Shown here: one piece after another, positions 51,501 through 63,260 of the stretch
Numbering within the stretch: the first letter of the stretch is position 1
Layout: each line of letters starts with the position of its first letter
Origin: Acanthornis magna
Lineage: Eukaryota; Chordata; Aves; Passeriformes; Acanthizidae
DNA: 64,000 nt
Direction: 5' to 3'
Assembly: GCA_036785705.1 (NCBI GenBank)
Contig: JAWUZG010000005.1
Span: 4,888,501-4,952,500 of the forward strand
The notes under the pieces: generated by a model
Told to the model about the DNA's origin: nothing
The model's database searches: none
Seen by the model: only the letters and a program-made list of their open reading frames with translations
Program-made: the position numbers and the translations under genes

Positions 51501-54500
51501 TGAATAAGACACAGCATTGCAAAATCAGGGCCAGACACTGACTTCTAAAATCAGAACTCTTCCACTTCTGTCTCTCCCTACTGCATTAGTCAGTAAGTAA
51601 GTAATAATTAAAAAATAAAAATAAAGAAGATGACTTAGCCTGAGTGACAAGAACATCTCTTACAAGAATGGAGAGAGCCATTCCCTGGCTGAACTGATCC
51701 TTCTCCAGTGCTCACCTGTGCTTTGCATGCTCACCCTGTCCTTCAGGAGGGCATCTCCGAGGATTTGCCGGTAAAACACCAGCAGATGGATGTAGCACAT
51801 GCTCCCAACTAATGTTTCAGGTAGAAAACTGTTGGGAAAATAAAGAACAGCAGCTGAGATGTTTATTGCAACCACTGCAGATTTCTCTAGGCTCTCTGGA
51901 ATACTTTTTCATTTTACGGAAGCACAAGGACTCACTTCAGGATGTCTTTTGAGTGCACACTTGGTGACTTCAGTTTCACCAGGAGCACAGGCTGTTTCCT
52001 GAGGCTCAGGAACTGCTGAAAAACCCCAGAGCCTGCTGCAGGAATAAACACCCCAGGTTAAAACAGTCAGTTTGATACAACATTAAGAATGAGATTACAA
52101 AAATGGGCATTTCAATGGCTTGAGAACTCCATTTTGCGTTTAGTTACCCTGGCACCACCCAGCACCCCTAAGCCAAGGGAAGTGCAGGTTAAGAAATAAT
52201 TAAATACTTGCAAAAAGAGAACACACAAACCCAAACCAGGCTGTGGGTAGTGTTGTCAAAGAGGTGCAGCATTAATCACATTGTTTTATTTATATTATAT
52301 TGAAAAGAAACCACACCTCTCCTTGATATTGATGGGTCAACCTCAATGCCTCTCTCATAGGGAGTTCCACCACTCAGGACCAGCTCGTACATCCTGTCAA
52401 AAAAGAGAAATTTGAAACCTGTATTAGATTGGGAATTTAACTATTTTTGGAATTTAATTATACTGGGAGGTTCATTATTTTAAAAGCCATTAACAACATT
52501 TTCTTTTCCACAGCTTCAGTACTTTTCTTGTACGAAATTTAACAATTGTTTCACTAAAATGGTTTTGAGGAGTCATCACTTCAACAGTTTAGATCTTCCG
52601 TATTGAAATTTTTTTAAAGAATAATGTTCTGTCAAGGGTAAGTCACTCCTGAAGCAAGCATGAAATTTAATCTGTAGATACCGTGCTTACTTAATGAAAT
52701 AGTAAAACTATGTTCGAAGTGAGATTAGAAGAGGTTTAGAGACACTGAGAACAATAGAGATGTCCTGTGTGTATTTTTTTTTGCCCTGTAATCCAGATAA
52801 ATTCAGAATACACACACATATATATGTATATGCGTATATATATGTGTGTGTGTATATATCTATATATCTATATATCTATATATCTATATATCTATATATC
52901 TATATATCTATATATATATATATCTACCAGTATTTGGTAAAACCCAAGTCTTGCAAGTCTGCGCCACAATGAATCATTTCTGTTAATGAATAGAAAGTTT
53001 TCCTACATTTAATAAAATAGAAATACGTACACTTTATTATTCTTTCAGATCACTGGACCCACTAATCATAAATCAGCTGCAAAGTATAATTCACCCTCCA
53101 AGTGCAGTGAGAGATTCATTCGCAACAAGTCCTACCTGATTCCAGGCCTTGGGAACCAGTCTCCCACTTTTCACATGGGAAAGGGATAATGCAACAAAGA
53201 AGAGCCAGAATCCCTAGGGACTGGTCTGGATGGCCCAGCGGTGTGTAAGTATGAAAGGTGAGCTTTACTCCTAGTCTGCAATAGGTGTGTGTAAATAGAG
53301 AGTAGGAAAACACAACAAACTCACTTGGAAGGAACAGGAATTCCATTAGAAGTGAAAAGCTTCAGGAAGGCCCAGCCACAGCTCAGCTCTCCTCTTTCAC
53401 CTGTTGACTAGAAAAGAAGAGAAATGTAAATGATTTGAGCAGCTGATCCAGAATGAGTGACTGAACCACAATTAATTAAAGTAACCACATCAAAATTGTT
53501 GTGGTTACCCCTTTTCCTCTTTCACCCCTGTGTGCTTAAAAATCACAATCTGCCTTCTCCTAGGGTAGTTTTTCTGGACTTTACCATCTCTTGTCTTACT
53601 ACCTGTTGTGCTTTCCAGCAGCATATCCCAGAGGGACAGGCTCTATCTGTGTAAGCTGGAGCTGGAAACCACTGTCCATGCTGTTAGAACAGTTAAAACT
53701 TTAGTTTTCAAACTGTACAGGACTTTAGTCTGAAATAAATCACAGAGATGGAAAACTGCAGGAGTGAAGAGGGAATTGGTCCACTGTGATCCCATGACAA
53801 GGGATTTTTGACACAAGTTATTTCAGTGCTGGTACAGGGACACTCATGTCCATGAGTCAGAGGGACTTTTTTTCTCTAATTAGGGACATTCTCCAATCAG
53901 AGAATCCCAGAATGGTTTGGCTTGGGAGGGATTTTAAGGATCATCTCATTTCACCCCCTGCCATGGCAGGGACACATTCCACTATCCCAGGCTGCTCCAA
54001 GCCCCATCCAACCTGGCCTTGGACACTTCCAGGGATCCAGGGGCAGCCACAGGTGCTCTGGGCACCCTGTGTCAGGGCCTGGCCACCCTCACAGGGAAGA
54101 ATTTCTTCCCAATATCCCATCTATCCCTGCCCTCTGGCAGCGGGAAGCCATTCCCCCTTGTCCTGTCAGTGCATGACCTCATGAAAAGTGTCTCCATCTT
54201 TGTTGTAGCTCCTTGCAGGTAATCCTATTCTCTAATCCTGATCTCTGATTAGGGATATTCTCTAGTCCTATTCTCTGACTGAGGACAGCTGGTTCCCTCT
54301 ATGAACCTTCTCTTGGAGCTATTCCCACTGCACCTTCCCGCACTCACATTGCACTTGTAAGCGATGCCAAGCTCAAACAATATCCCGATGTCTGAAGACA
54401 GGGAGTTGGACCTGACAAAACAGTCACCGTCCAGCAGGCCGGGTAAGATGCCCATCACCTGATACAGAGAGAGGGAGGGGAAAAAAAAAAAAAAGAAGTT

Positions 54501-57500
54501 AATGTACCTAAAAAAAAATCTTGATTTTTAAAGGCCATCAAACACATCCCTCACTCACACAAGATCTCAGACCAAATCCCACTGCATATAAAAATAAGGA
54601 GAGAAACAAATCCAGTCAAAACCTTGCTCCCCTTATTGTCTTTCCATGGAGCACAGCTGTGCCACCAAGGAACACCTTAGTGACACTAAAGCAAGAAGTT
54701 GTAAACAGACAGTGGCTGTGTCACCTACCCTTGGAGAAAAGGTCCAAGTTTGAGGATTTTTAGGCAGCCACGTAGCCCTCACTGTGTGAACGTTACTCAG
54801 CACCTAAAGTGAGGAAAAAAGCTAAGGCAAGTTCTTCTGGAAAGCCCTGCTTCTTTCAGAAAATGCAGGGTTATCCCAGAGTGATCCAACGCTGCACACA
54901 ACAAATACAACTGGAAGAAAACTGCTGGATAATCAGTTATATTTTTACAAAAAGCTGTTCTGCACACACACAAAGGAACAGAGGATCAAGGGCACGTGGA
55001 GGAATCTGACCCTGGCCCAGCTGCTCCCAGGCCCATCCCAGGAGAGACATCAGCCCGGGAAACACTCATCTCCAGGAGCACAAAGGAGCCAGGAGGCACA
55101 ATGGCAGGTGGGGGACCCGAAATTAGGGACTCAGAGCAATGGAGCTCTCGTCCCAGCCCCTCCCAGGGCCACCCAGCACAGCCCTGAGCCCCAGGCGCTG
55201 GGTGTGACTGTCACCCTGAGTCAGGAGCAGCTCCCCGGCTACCTCACACTGCTCAGGGCCATTCTGGGGCTGCACCTGCCTTGCCACGGGAGGAAAGCAG
55301 AGCGCGAGAAACCAAAGGCAGAAGAAGGGAGGGATCGAGTGCTTTGTGGAGTACCAAGGGTGGGAAGCAGGGCTGAGTGTGCTTGCCTGGCCATGCCCAA
55401 TGCCCATCAATGCAGTCTGGCCTGTTTTATCATTAAATTCTATTTTTCTGGGTGAGTGGGCCCAAACCAGACCAATCTGAGCATAAATTAAGCTGCCTGG
55501 GAGGCAGACTGTGTGTGTCTCTCCTCTGAGGAGGAGCTGCCTGCCAGAGGAACCAGAATCCAAGAGCTGCTGCAAGTTGCAAACCTCCTGCAGCCCTTTT
55601 TTGGGAGGCAGACTCATTCCTTACCCGGCTGCCGTCGAAGAGGCAGAGCCGGACGTGCCGGCTGAGGACCTGCACGCCGGTTCCAGGGAAAGGGATCATC
55701 TTGCAGCTGCATAAAGTGACAATCAAGGACACTCTGGTGGGTCTAGGATGGATCTGCAATACAGCAGAAGGAGGATTAAACCGACAGGGCCCTCTGCACG
55801 TGGTCTCATTTTGTATTTATGGACTGAGGTGGTTCCCCCAGCCACAAACTCTGAGCAGTGGTAGCAGCAGGATTTCTTCATACGCCTTTGCCTCTGCCCT
55901 AAGGATGTTTTAGTGGGACAGACAGAAGGTCCCAGCAGAGGAAATATTCCAGAAATTGTGTAAATTAAGACATAATCGTTAGCCAAAAGCTAAGAAGGCG
56001 AATCCAGTTTGTGTCCATCCAGTTTGTGTCCAGTTTAAAACTTCACACAAGTCACCCACTGCTTCACCCCAGAGAGGGAAGGAACCCACAAACTTAAGCA
56101 ACCCTTAAAAGACACACAACATGACAATTTAGGCTGGGTTTTGGAGAGCAGGATGTGACAACAGCTCCTGCCTGAGCAGTCTGGATTGACATGGAAACCT
56201 GCCATGCGTTTCCCAGCAATATTCACCCACCAATGTGCAATCCTGCCAGCAATTCCCATCCAGAGATCCTGACACTCCCCAAACCCAAAGGAGTCAGAGC
56301 CCCCTTGGCAGCAATACTCACAGTATTTCTTTCGGGGTTCCACACCAAGTCTTTGAAAGCCAGCTGGGATGGAGTAAGCTCAGGCTGCAAATGGTGACTT
56401 CCTCGAAACTCATCGCCTACAACAAGAGGCAATTTCAAAACTCTTCATTTTTTAAATGGTCTTTATTGCCCCAAAATGTACACCACTCAAAATTCAGGTC
56501 CAGTCGAATATTTGATGAAACAAAACTATGGAAGTCTCTCCCATGAGCACTGTTTACTATTTGTAACTGTTCTGCAGTATTTCATCCCAGAAGCACAATA
56601 ATTTAATTTAAAAAAAGAGATGAAACAGCTTTAAACAGAAAGACTAACATGAGATGTCTTAATATATTTAGTGAAGAGACCCAAAAGACCTTTGAGAAAA
56701 AGAGAAGATTAAAACAAAAAAAATAAAATCATCATTTCCTGCAAAGTCAACAGGAACAAACTTCCAAAGAGGAAAATCTTTAAAAACAGGTCAGGATTTC
56801 ACACTGATAGATTAAAATTTAAGGGAGGAAAAAAAAAAAATGAAAGCCTTTTATATATTATTTCCCAATTACAATTAAGCAGTGATGATTGTGGTCCAAC
56901 AGGCTGGTGACCAGGGAGAGAAAGCCACCACAGACACCTGAGAATCCTGCACTGCCCTGCCAGGAGTCATCCTTACCTTCCTCCAGGAGCTGGAAAAGCA
57001 TGGATGGGCGGAACCCTGCAGGAACTGCCCCTATGGTGGTCAGCACCTCCACAGTGTCATTCTAGTAAAAAGAGGAGGAAAAAAGGATATCACTGTTCTC
57101 CTATTTAACAGCACATCCCATCCTAATTTACACCTCTGTTTGGAACCAGAAACCTCAATCACCTCATCTGAAGCATTTCTGCTTTCTTGTTACCAAAAAA
57201 TGCCCCAAACACAAATGTTAATTGAGAACAATGGTCTGTGATATGAGACACAGCATTTGGGAACAGGCATAGCTTGTCTACAAAGTAATGAAGATTATGG
57301 CAGGTGAAGTAGGAGGGGCATCTACCTCTGTGATGGCTCGGACAGCACTCCAGTGGGAATCTGTTCTGGAAGAAAAATAGTAGGATTTATAATGAATTCT
57401 CACATGAACAAAAATTTAACCACTAAATATTGGTCTGTTTTCAAAAGCAGCAGCCTCTTAACCATATCTGAGACACTCCATTTACCGTTTTTTAATTTCA

Positions 57501-60500
57501 GTTCCATCTGCTGTTTCATCCACCACTTCTATGTGTTCTTCTGATTCCTCCTGGCTTTCTTCCTCTTCCCTAGGAACCTGGAATTCAGATTTAGAATGGC
57601 AAAGTGCTTGATTTCTTCACAGATCTGTTCTTAAAAATGCCTTCTCCAACCACAGCCCACGTTAATATAAGTTTAGAATAAGTTAACTAAGTTTAGAAGA
57701 GGAGATTTTCTCTCTGTGATGCAGAAAATTGTCCCACATTTACATGGACTCCCATGTTGGATAAATTATTAAAAACCCAAATTAATTCACAGCAGCTTGG
57801 AGTCTTCAGAGCTGACCTTTAGTGACAAAGATTCTGACTTTTATATTCAAGAAACTTCTCTGCCACATCTTTGCAAGGCACAGAAACGCTGCTTTTGATG
57901 GACATCCCCATCCCTGTGGATAAAACCACGGGGTTATTTCCAATTAACTGGAATAATTCCCAAATAACTGGCATTATTTCCAAACATCACACTGCACTGT
58001 GACCCGTTCAATGCAGATATATGATCATTAATCCGTGTAAAAGAGCAGATTAGGACAGAGGTTGCAGCACACCAACCGCAAGGTAGGTCCTGGGAACGAG
58101 GCCTCGCTCCCCCTTGGAATTTTCAGCTACCCACCAGCCATCCGCCTTCTTGTCGTGTATGAGCAGGATTTCACCTTTCTTTGGCATTGGAGGGAGAGAC
58201 AGAGACAAAAGACAACCAAATACTGAGATGAAAAAGGACCTAACTCCAATGGAAACATCATTTCTCCCCAGATACCACAAGGGAGTGGCTGAATCCCAAA
58301 AGCATAGGGTTTGATTATAGTTACTGCTTCATTCAGAGCGATCTGCAGTAAAAACCATTTACAGAGAGATATTTACCACAAATGCGAGATCCCCTTCCTG
58401 CTGGGCATCAAAGTTTCCAACAGCAACACATTCTTTAATGTTTGGATCATCCAACAACTTCTCCTCATCTTCTTCTTCTTCTTCTTCACTGTCTTCCCCC
58501 TCACTTTCTGCATCTTTACTCTCCTCCTCTTCTTCATTTCCATCTTCTGCATGAGGATCTTTTTGATGTTCTTCAGCCCTACCCAAAACAAATCAAAACT
58601 TTTTTTAGTATCATTTCCACCAAACTTTTTGAAACTGCTGTCAAGCCTCTGCAAGGACTTTATCCAAACAAAACATTTTCATTCCTGTATTTTAGTCTCT
58701 GTCCCAAAGAAACTCCTGCAAACAGCCACCTTATATTCCAGCCATTAATCAGCACCCTGAGAAAATCCCAGCAAGTCATAAATTACTTATTTTGTGAGCA
58801 CTTCTTTTTTTATTCTTCTGTTATTTTTCAGCTAATAAAGGGGGTGAGACAATGATTTTTCAAGGTCTATTCCAACCATCTTTTAAAAAACAAGGTTGCA
58901 TTTGTGTGTTTATGCTACTCACGCTGGAGAATTCTTTGTCACATTATCCTGATCCAAGACGAGAAGGAGTTTCTGCAGCTGCTGGGAGAGTTTTAGCAGC
59001 AGCTTTTCTTCCTCTTCCTTCCTCTGGTTGTAATTCCCCACCGGCGCGGGCTCGTCAGCCTGACAGAGAACCCAACAAATGCCCCAAAAGAATCAAAGTT
59101 CCCCAATAAATTGCTCAAAGAATCAAAGTTCCCCTATAAATTAAGTCTTCCAGATATGCCTTACAAGCTTTCCCCTTCCTGGGCTGCTGTCACTCCCTCT
59201 TTAGTGACATTTTTCTTGCCCTTTCACTCTGCCAAGGTGGAATTCTGTGTTCAATTTCAAATTGCATTCTCTGCTTCCAAAGAATGCGTTAGGTTGATAA
59301 ATATTTTATCAAAGGTTTAAAGTGCAGGCCTTGGACAAAAGAAAGCATTAAAGTGAGTTTTTAAATTATATAAATGGATATAAAAATATAAATTAGAGGG
59401 ACAACGAGCAGGGACTGTGCAGCACTGGGCCCTGCTCTTGTTCTGAGGCATCTCAAATGGAAGGCTGGTGTTCTTTAAATGCTCTCTGTGGTGAATTTTG
59501 GAGAGAACCACAAATTAATCTCCATACTTACTTTTCTCAACGCATGGAGAGCCTTTGTATTCTCCTCCACCAATTCCTTCAGCTGTGTACATCTGCATTG
59601 AAAGCAAGACAGGCAGATGGTATTCCCTTAAAATCCTGACCCAAACCTCGCCTGCTAGACTGAAAGGTGTCATTTTGGGTGCTCTGTGTCCCTGCAGGTT
59701 GAGAATTCCAAGCCCGATCAGCAGCAGCTGTCAGAATCCTAGGGCTGGAAGGGACCTCTGGACATCATCCAGTCCAACCCCACGGGAATGCATCCAGGTG
59801 GGTTTGGGATGTCTCCAGAGAGGGGGACTCCACACCCTCCCTGAGCAGCTGTTCCAGTGCTCTGCCGCCCTCATTTTTCCTGGTTTGGGCTGGAACTTCC
59901 CGTGTTTTGGTTTACGGCCATTGCTCCTCATCCTGTAGCTGGGCACCATTGGAAAGAGCCTGGCACCATCCCCTTGGCACCTGCCCTGGAGATCTTTATA
60001 TGGATTGGTGAGATCCCCTCTCAGTCTTCCCTCCTCCTTTCCCTTCCAGGAGGGAAAGGGGCAGGGAGAGATGTGTACAAGGCACAGAGGGAGCGAACAC
60101 CACGGAGGGTACGAGAGGGAAGGGTGAGGGCAGGGCCCGGGCGGTGGGAGCGAGGGATGGGGTCGGGATGGGGTTCGGGACCCCCTCACCTCTGCCAAAG
60201 GGGCTCCCGCTGCCCGGGGGCTGCCGCCGTGCTCTCCGCCCGCAGCGCCTCCACCTGCAACGGGGGACAGGGGCGGGCAGGGCTCGGGGGGCCGAGACAC
60301 CTGCTACGGCACAGGGACCGGCCCTGCTGCATCCCCGCTACGGCCCCGGGACCGGCCCTGCTGCATCCCCGCTACGGCCCCGGGACCGGCCCTGCTGCAT
60401 CCCCGCTACGGCCCCGGGACCGGCCCTGCTGCATCCCCGCTACGGCCCCGGGACCGGCCCTGCTGCATCCCCGGCACGGGCCCGGAACAGTCCCGGCACC

Positions 60501-61073
60501 TACCCCGGTATGGCCCCACTATGGACCAGGTACCTGCCCCAGTACGGCCCCGGTACGGCCTCGCACGGCCCCGGTACCTGACCCAGTATAGCCCCGGTAC
60601 TAGCCCTGGTACATCCCCGGCATAACCTCGGTACAGCCCAGATACGGCTCCGGTATCGGTCCCGGTGCAGCCCAGATACGGCTCCGGTACCGGCCCTGGT
60701 ACATCCCCGGCACGGCCCCGGTATGGCCCCGGTACAGCACCGGCACGGCCCCAGTACAGCCCCGGTACCGGCCCTGGTACATCCCCGGTACCGGCCCTGG
60801 TACAGCCCCGGTACCGGCCCTGGTACAGCCCCGGTACAGCCCCGGCATGGCCATGGCACAGCCCCGGCACGGCCCCGGTACAGCCCCGGCATGGCCATGG
60901 CACAGCCCAGATACGGCTCCGGTACCGGCCCTGGTACAGCCCCGGTACAGCCCCGCCATGGCCATGGCACAGCCCAGATACGGCTCCGGTACCGGCCCCG
61001 GTACCTGCGCCTGCAGCTCCCGGCTCCGGCGCTGCACCCGCTGCAGCGGCCCCCGCGCCCGCCGCTCCGCCAT
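48576..61073 (-). CDS. NPHP1: NPHP1, nephrocystin-1
   Basis: Twenty coding exons (minus): 61073..61005, 60254..60190, 59592..59532, 59059..58923, 58578..58377, 58178..58077, 57577..57486, 57365..57326, 57061..56977, 56416..56322, 55753..55625, 54803..54729, 54458..54348, 53407..53325, 52393..52317, 52035..51936, 51828..51716, 50448..50375, 50267..50223 and 48854..48576. All phases close to 677 residues. Nephrocystin-1 is a scaffold of the ciliary transition zone and cell junctions. An N-terminal coiled coil (about 1-105) is followed by a Glu-rich stretch and an SH3 domain (about 162-211, with GDLAF, DGWW and GLVPRTYL). After a second acidic linker comes the conserved nephrocystin domain ([56 protein letters not shown]). 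The donor after 58077 (GTTGGT) is weak. A 56-residue segment of the long human isoform is absent, as in the shorter human form. Confidence 0.95.
52812..52925. repeat. AT-rich microsatellite, period 8, in NPHP1 intron 14
   Basis: TATATGTATATG-like sequence leads into about nine perfect copies of ATCTATAT, then (TA)n. Confidence 0.95.
53895..54230 (-). mobile_element. CR1 LINE 3' part in NPHP1 intron 13
   Basis: Antisense CR1: AGAATCCCAGAATGGTTTGG, CCCTGCCATGGCAGGGACAC, TTCCACTATCCCAGGCTGCT and GGGAAGAATTTCTTCCCAAT, in order. It has the same orientation as NPHP1 transcription. Confidence 0.9.
59730..60030 (-). mobile_element. CR1 LINE 3' part in NPHP1 intron 2
   Basis: Antisense CR1: AGAATCCTAGGGCTGGAAGG, CATCCAGTCCAACCCCACGG, GGGGACTCCACACCCTCCCT and GTGAGATCCCCTCTCAG. 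It belongs to a different CR1 subfamily from the copies at 28 and 40 kb. Confidence 0.85.
60318..60487. repeat. 34-bp tandem repeat, NPHP1 intron 1
   Basis: Five copies of a 34-bp unit starting CCGGCCCTGCTGCATCCCCG; the first four are identical and the last has diverged. Confidence 0.95.
60488..61000. repeat. CCCCGGTAC-rich complex minisatellite, NPHP1 intron 1
   Basis: Irregular array of short words (CCCCGGTACAGC, GGCCCTGGTACAGC, CCATGGCACAGCC, AGATACGGCTCCGGTA) in nested repeats up to the exon 1 splice donor. Long frames across it on both strands are repeat artefacts. Confidence 0.93.
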
Positions 61074-61200
61074 GGTCACCGGGCAACGGGACAGGCCCGG
61101 CGCCGCCGGATGACGGGCCCGGGGCGGGGCCGGCAGCGCTCGGACGGGCGCGGGGCTCGGGGCCGCACACCCCAAAGCTCTGGCACCTCCTTCGCACCAC
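61005..61200 (-). promoter_or_regulatory. CpG-rich NPHP1 exon 1 and promoter
   Basis: GC- and CpG-rich sequence around the NPHP1 ATG (61073) and upstream. Part of the signal comes from the adjoining minisatellite. Confidence 0.5.
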
Positions 61201-62126
61201 ACAGCCCCGGCCCCTCTGATCTGGGGACGAATGACACGGCGGTGTGTGTCCTCAGTCAGGGGATCACGGACTAGTCGGCGTTGGAAGGGATCTCTGGAGA
61301 CCACCCAGGGTCATGGCAGGATCCTTAGGTCTGGGAAAGAGCTCCAAGATCAAGGCCAAGCCTTAAGGGACTCTGGGCACTGTTTTGGGTGGGTTTTTTT
61401 TCTCCCTCAGAGCTTTTATTACTTCACTAATACCTTTGAAAACCAGCAGCCTGCAGTGAATCCCCCAGCACTCCTTCTCCCAAACTCGAACAAATGCTCT
61501 CCTGGAATTCCCTAGCAATAGGAAGAAGGAATCTGCTACCTACAGCTACCTTAATAATTCCTTATCCAAAGTGCCAGGAGGAATTCTAACTCTTTCCTTT
61601 TATTTGCTCGTTCACCCCAGCCAACACATGAGCTCTTTCACCACTTAACTGTCCCCAGGCACACCCATAATGGGGCTTGTTTCATGTGCCCATAAGGCAC
61701 GTTTTCTCATTTATTCCAGAAATAAACACCTAGGAACACCATGTGATGACTTTTTCTAATTTATTGTGTTGGCAGCGCTTCCCGGTAAGGGCAGAGCAGC
61801 AGGCTTAGAGCTGGACAAGTGCAGACAACCTTTTGGAATATGGAAATCGCAGAATCACTGAGGCTGGAAAATATCATCGAGTACAACCCGTGACCAATCC
61901 CCACCTTGTCACCCAGCCCAGAGCACTGAGTGCCACGTCCAGTTGTTCCTTAGACACCTCCAGGGATGGGGACTCCAAACCTCCTTGGTGTTCCCGGCTT
62001 GGTACGGTTCCTTGCATATCCTCGGCAATTTGTTAGGTCAGTCGGACACAGTTTGGGATCTTGCCTTGTGAAGGGCAGAAGAGAAGTCCCGCTGTTCCAG
62101 GGGTGCTGTCCTCTCCAGCAGCACTG
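61201..62126. other. NPHP1 upstream to minisatellite, CR1 remnants
   Basis: No gene seen. Two short antisense CR1 remnants: about 61255-61320 (GCGTTGGAAGGGATCTCTGG) and about 61845-61990 (GAATCACTGAGGCTGGAAAA, CTCCAGGGATGGGGACTCCA). Confidence 0.6.
61845..61990 (-). mobile_element. CR1 LINE remnant
   Basis: Antisense CR1 end: GAATCACTGAGGCTGGAAAA, CACCCAGCCCAGAGCACTGA and CTCCAGGGATGGGGACTCCA, in the expected order. Confidence 0.8.
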
Positions 62127-62838
62127 CTATTCCACAGATGCTGTCCAGCCGACGGCCCTGCTATTCCACGGATGCCGTCCTTCCCCAGCAGCCCTGCTAT
62201 TCCACGGATGCCGTCCTTCCCCAGCAGCCCTGCTATTCCACGGATGCCGTCCTTCCCCAGCAGCCCTGCTGTTCCACGGATGCCGTCCTTCCCCAGAAGC
62301 CCTGCTATTCCACGGATGCCGTCCTTCCCCAGCAGCCCTGCTATTCCACGGATGCCGTCCTTCCCCAGCAGCCCTGCTATTCCACGGATGCCGTCCTTCC
62401 CCAGAAGCCCAGCTGTTCCACGGATGCCGTCCTTCCCCAGAAGCCCTGCTGTTCCACGGATGCCGTCCTTCCCCAGCAGCCCTGCTATTCCACGGATGCC
62501 GTCCTTCCCCAGCAGCCCTGCTATTCCACGGATGCCGTCCTTCCCCAGAAGCCCAGCTGTTCCACGGATGCCGTCCTTCCCCAGAAGCCCTGCTGTTCCA
62601 CGGATGCCGTCCTTCCCCAGCAGCCCTGCTATTCCACGGATGCCGTCCTTCCCCAGCAGCCCTGCTGTTCCACGGATGCCGTCCTTCCCCAGCAGCCCTG
62701 CTATTCCACGGATGCCGTCCTTCCCCAGCAGCCCTGCTGTTCCACGGATGCCGTCCTTCCCCAGCAGCCCTGCTGTTCCACGGATGCCGTCCTTCCCTAG
62801 CAGCCCTGCTGTTCCACGGATGCCGTCCTTCCCCAGCG
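62127..62838. repeat. 36-bp minisatellite with higher-order structure
   Basis: A degenerate first unit is followed from 62161 by about 19 copies of a 36-bp unit (CTATTCCACGGATGCCGTCC plus 16 more bases). Copies differ at a few fixed positions (CTATT/CTGTT, CAGCAG/CAGAAG, CCCTG/CCCAG). A four-unit block of 144 bp is duplicated exactly at 62341-62484 and 62485-62628. The array ends about 107 bases beyond the MTLN stop. Confidence 0.97.
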
Positions 62839-62849
62839 CTTCACCCGTT

Positions 62850-63260
62850 TCCAGCGGCTCAGGCAGCGCCCACCGAGGCGGCCGGAGGAGCCGCCCGGAG
62901 CCCGTGGCCGGGGCCGGGGGCAGCCCGGCTGCGGCTGCCGGCGCTCAGGCCGCGTCCAGCTTCTCCTGGGCGGCGGCGAGGCGGCGCTGGAGGTAGCGCT
63001 GCCGCCAGCGCAGGAAGCGGCGGCGCGCCCGGCCCGCCTGCCAGCCCACCACCACGCCGGCGGCGAAAGCGGCCAGCAGCGCCCAGCGCACGGCCCGCGG
63101 CCGCAGCGCCTCCAGCACCATCCCGAGCCCGAGCCCGGGGCCGGCACCGCCTCCCGCTTCCGCCGCCGCGGGGGCGGAACCGGCCCCGTTAAAGGCGGCG
63201 GGGCCGGGGAGGCGCCGCGTCCGCCCGCGCCATGGCCGAGGCGGCAGCGCAGGTATCGCG
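62850..63260. promoter_or_regulatory. CpG island between MTLN and the right-edge gene
   Basis: CpG-dense block containing the starts of MTLN (-, 63121) and the right-edge gene (+, 63232). Only 110 bases separate the two start codons, so a bidirectional promoter is likely. Confidence 0.6.
62945..63121 (-). CDS. MTLN: MTLN, mitoregulin micropeptide
   Basis: A 58-codon frame encodes a single-pass mitochondrial membrane micropeptide (human 56 residues, formerly LINC00116). In mammals it associates with the inner membrane and supports fatty-acid oxidation and respiratory supercomplexes. A hydrophobic helix at about 13-28 holds the conserved FAAGVVVGWQA, then a strongly basic helix (RARRRFLRWRQRYLQRRL) and the tail AAAQEKLDAA, close to the human AATQKKLDLA. 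Its place next to NPHP1 matches human 2q13. The frame is open upstream to an ATG at 63355, but the homology and length support 63121. The 36-bp minisatellite lies just downstream. Confidence 0.93.
   Translation of the reverse strand: MVLEALRPRAVRWALLAAFAAGVVVGWQAGRARRRFLRWRQRYLQRRLAAAQEKLDAA

Noticed and set aside
60406..61304. Long repeat proteins on both strands of NPHP1 intron 1
   Set aside because: Low-complexity frames from the CCCCGGTAC minisatellite; the only credible coding part is NPHP1 exon 1.
62161..62838. CRISPR-like regularly spaced repeat
   Set aside because: Contiguous minisatellite without unique spacers, in an animal genome.
61966..63192. 408-codon + strand frame with a 12-residue repeat
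   Set aside because: Driven by the 36-bp minisatellite and then running antisense through MTLN; no domain and all three + frames stay open in the array.
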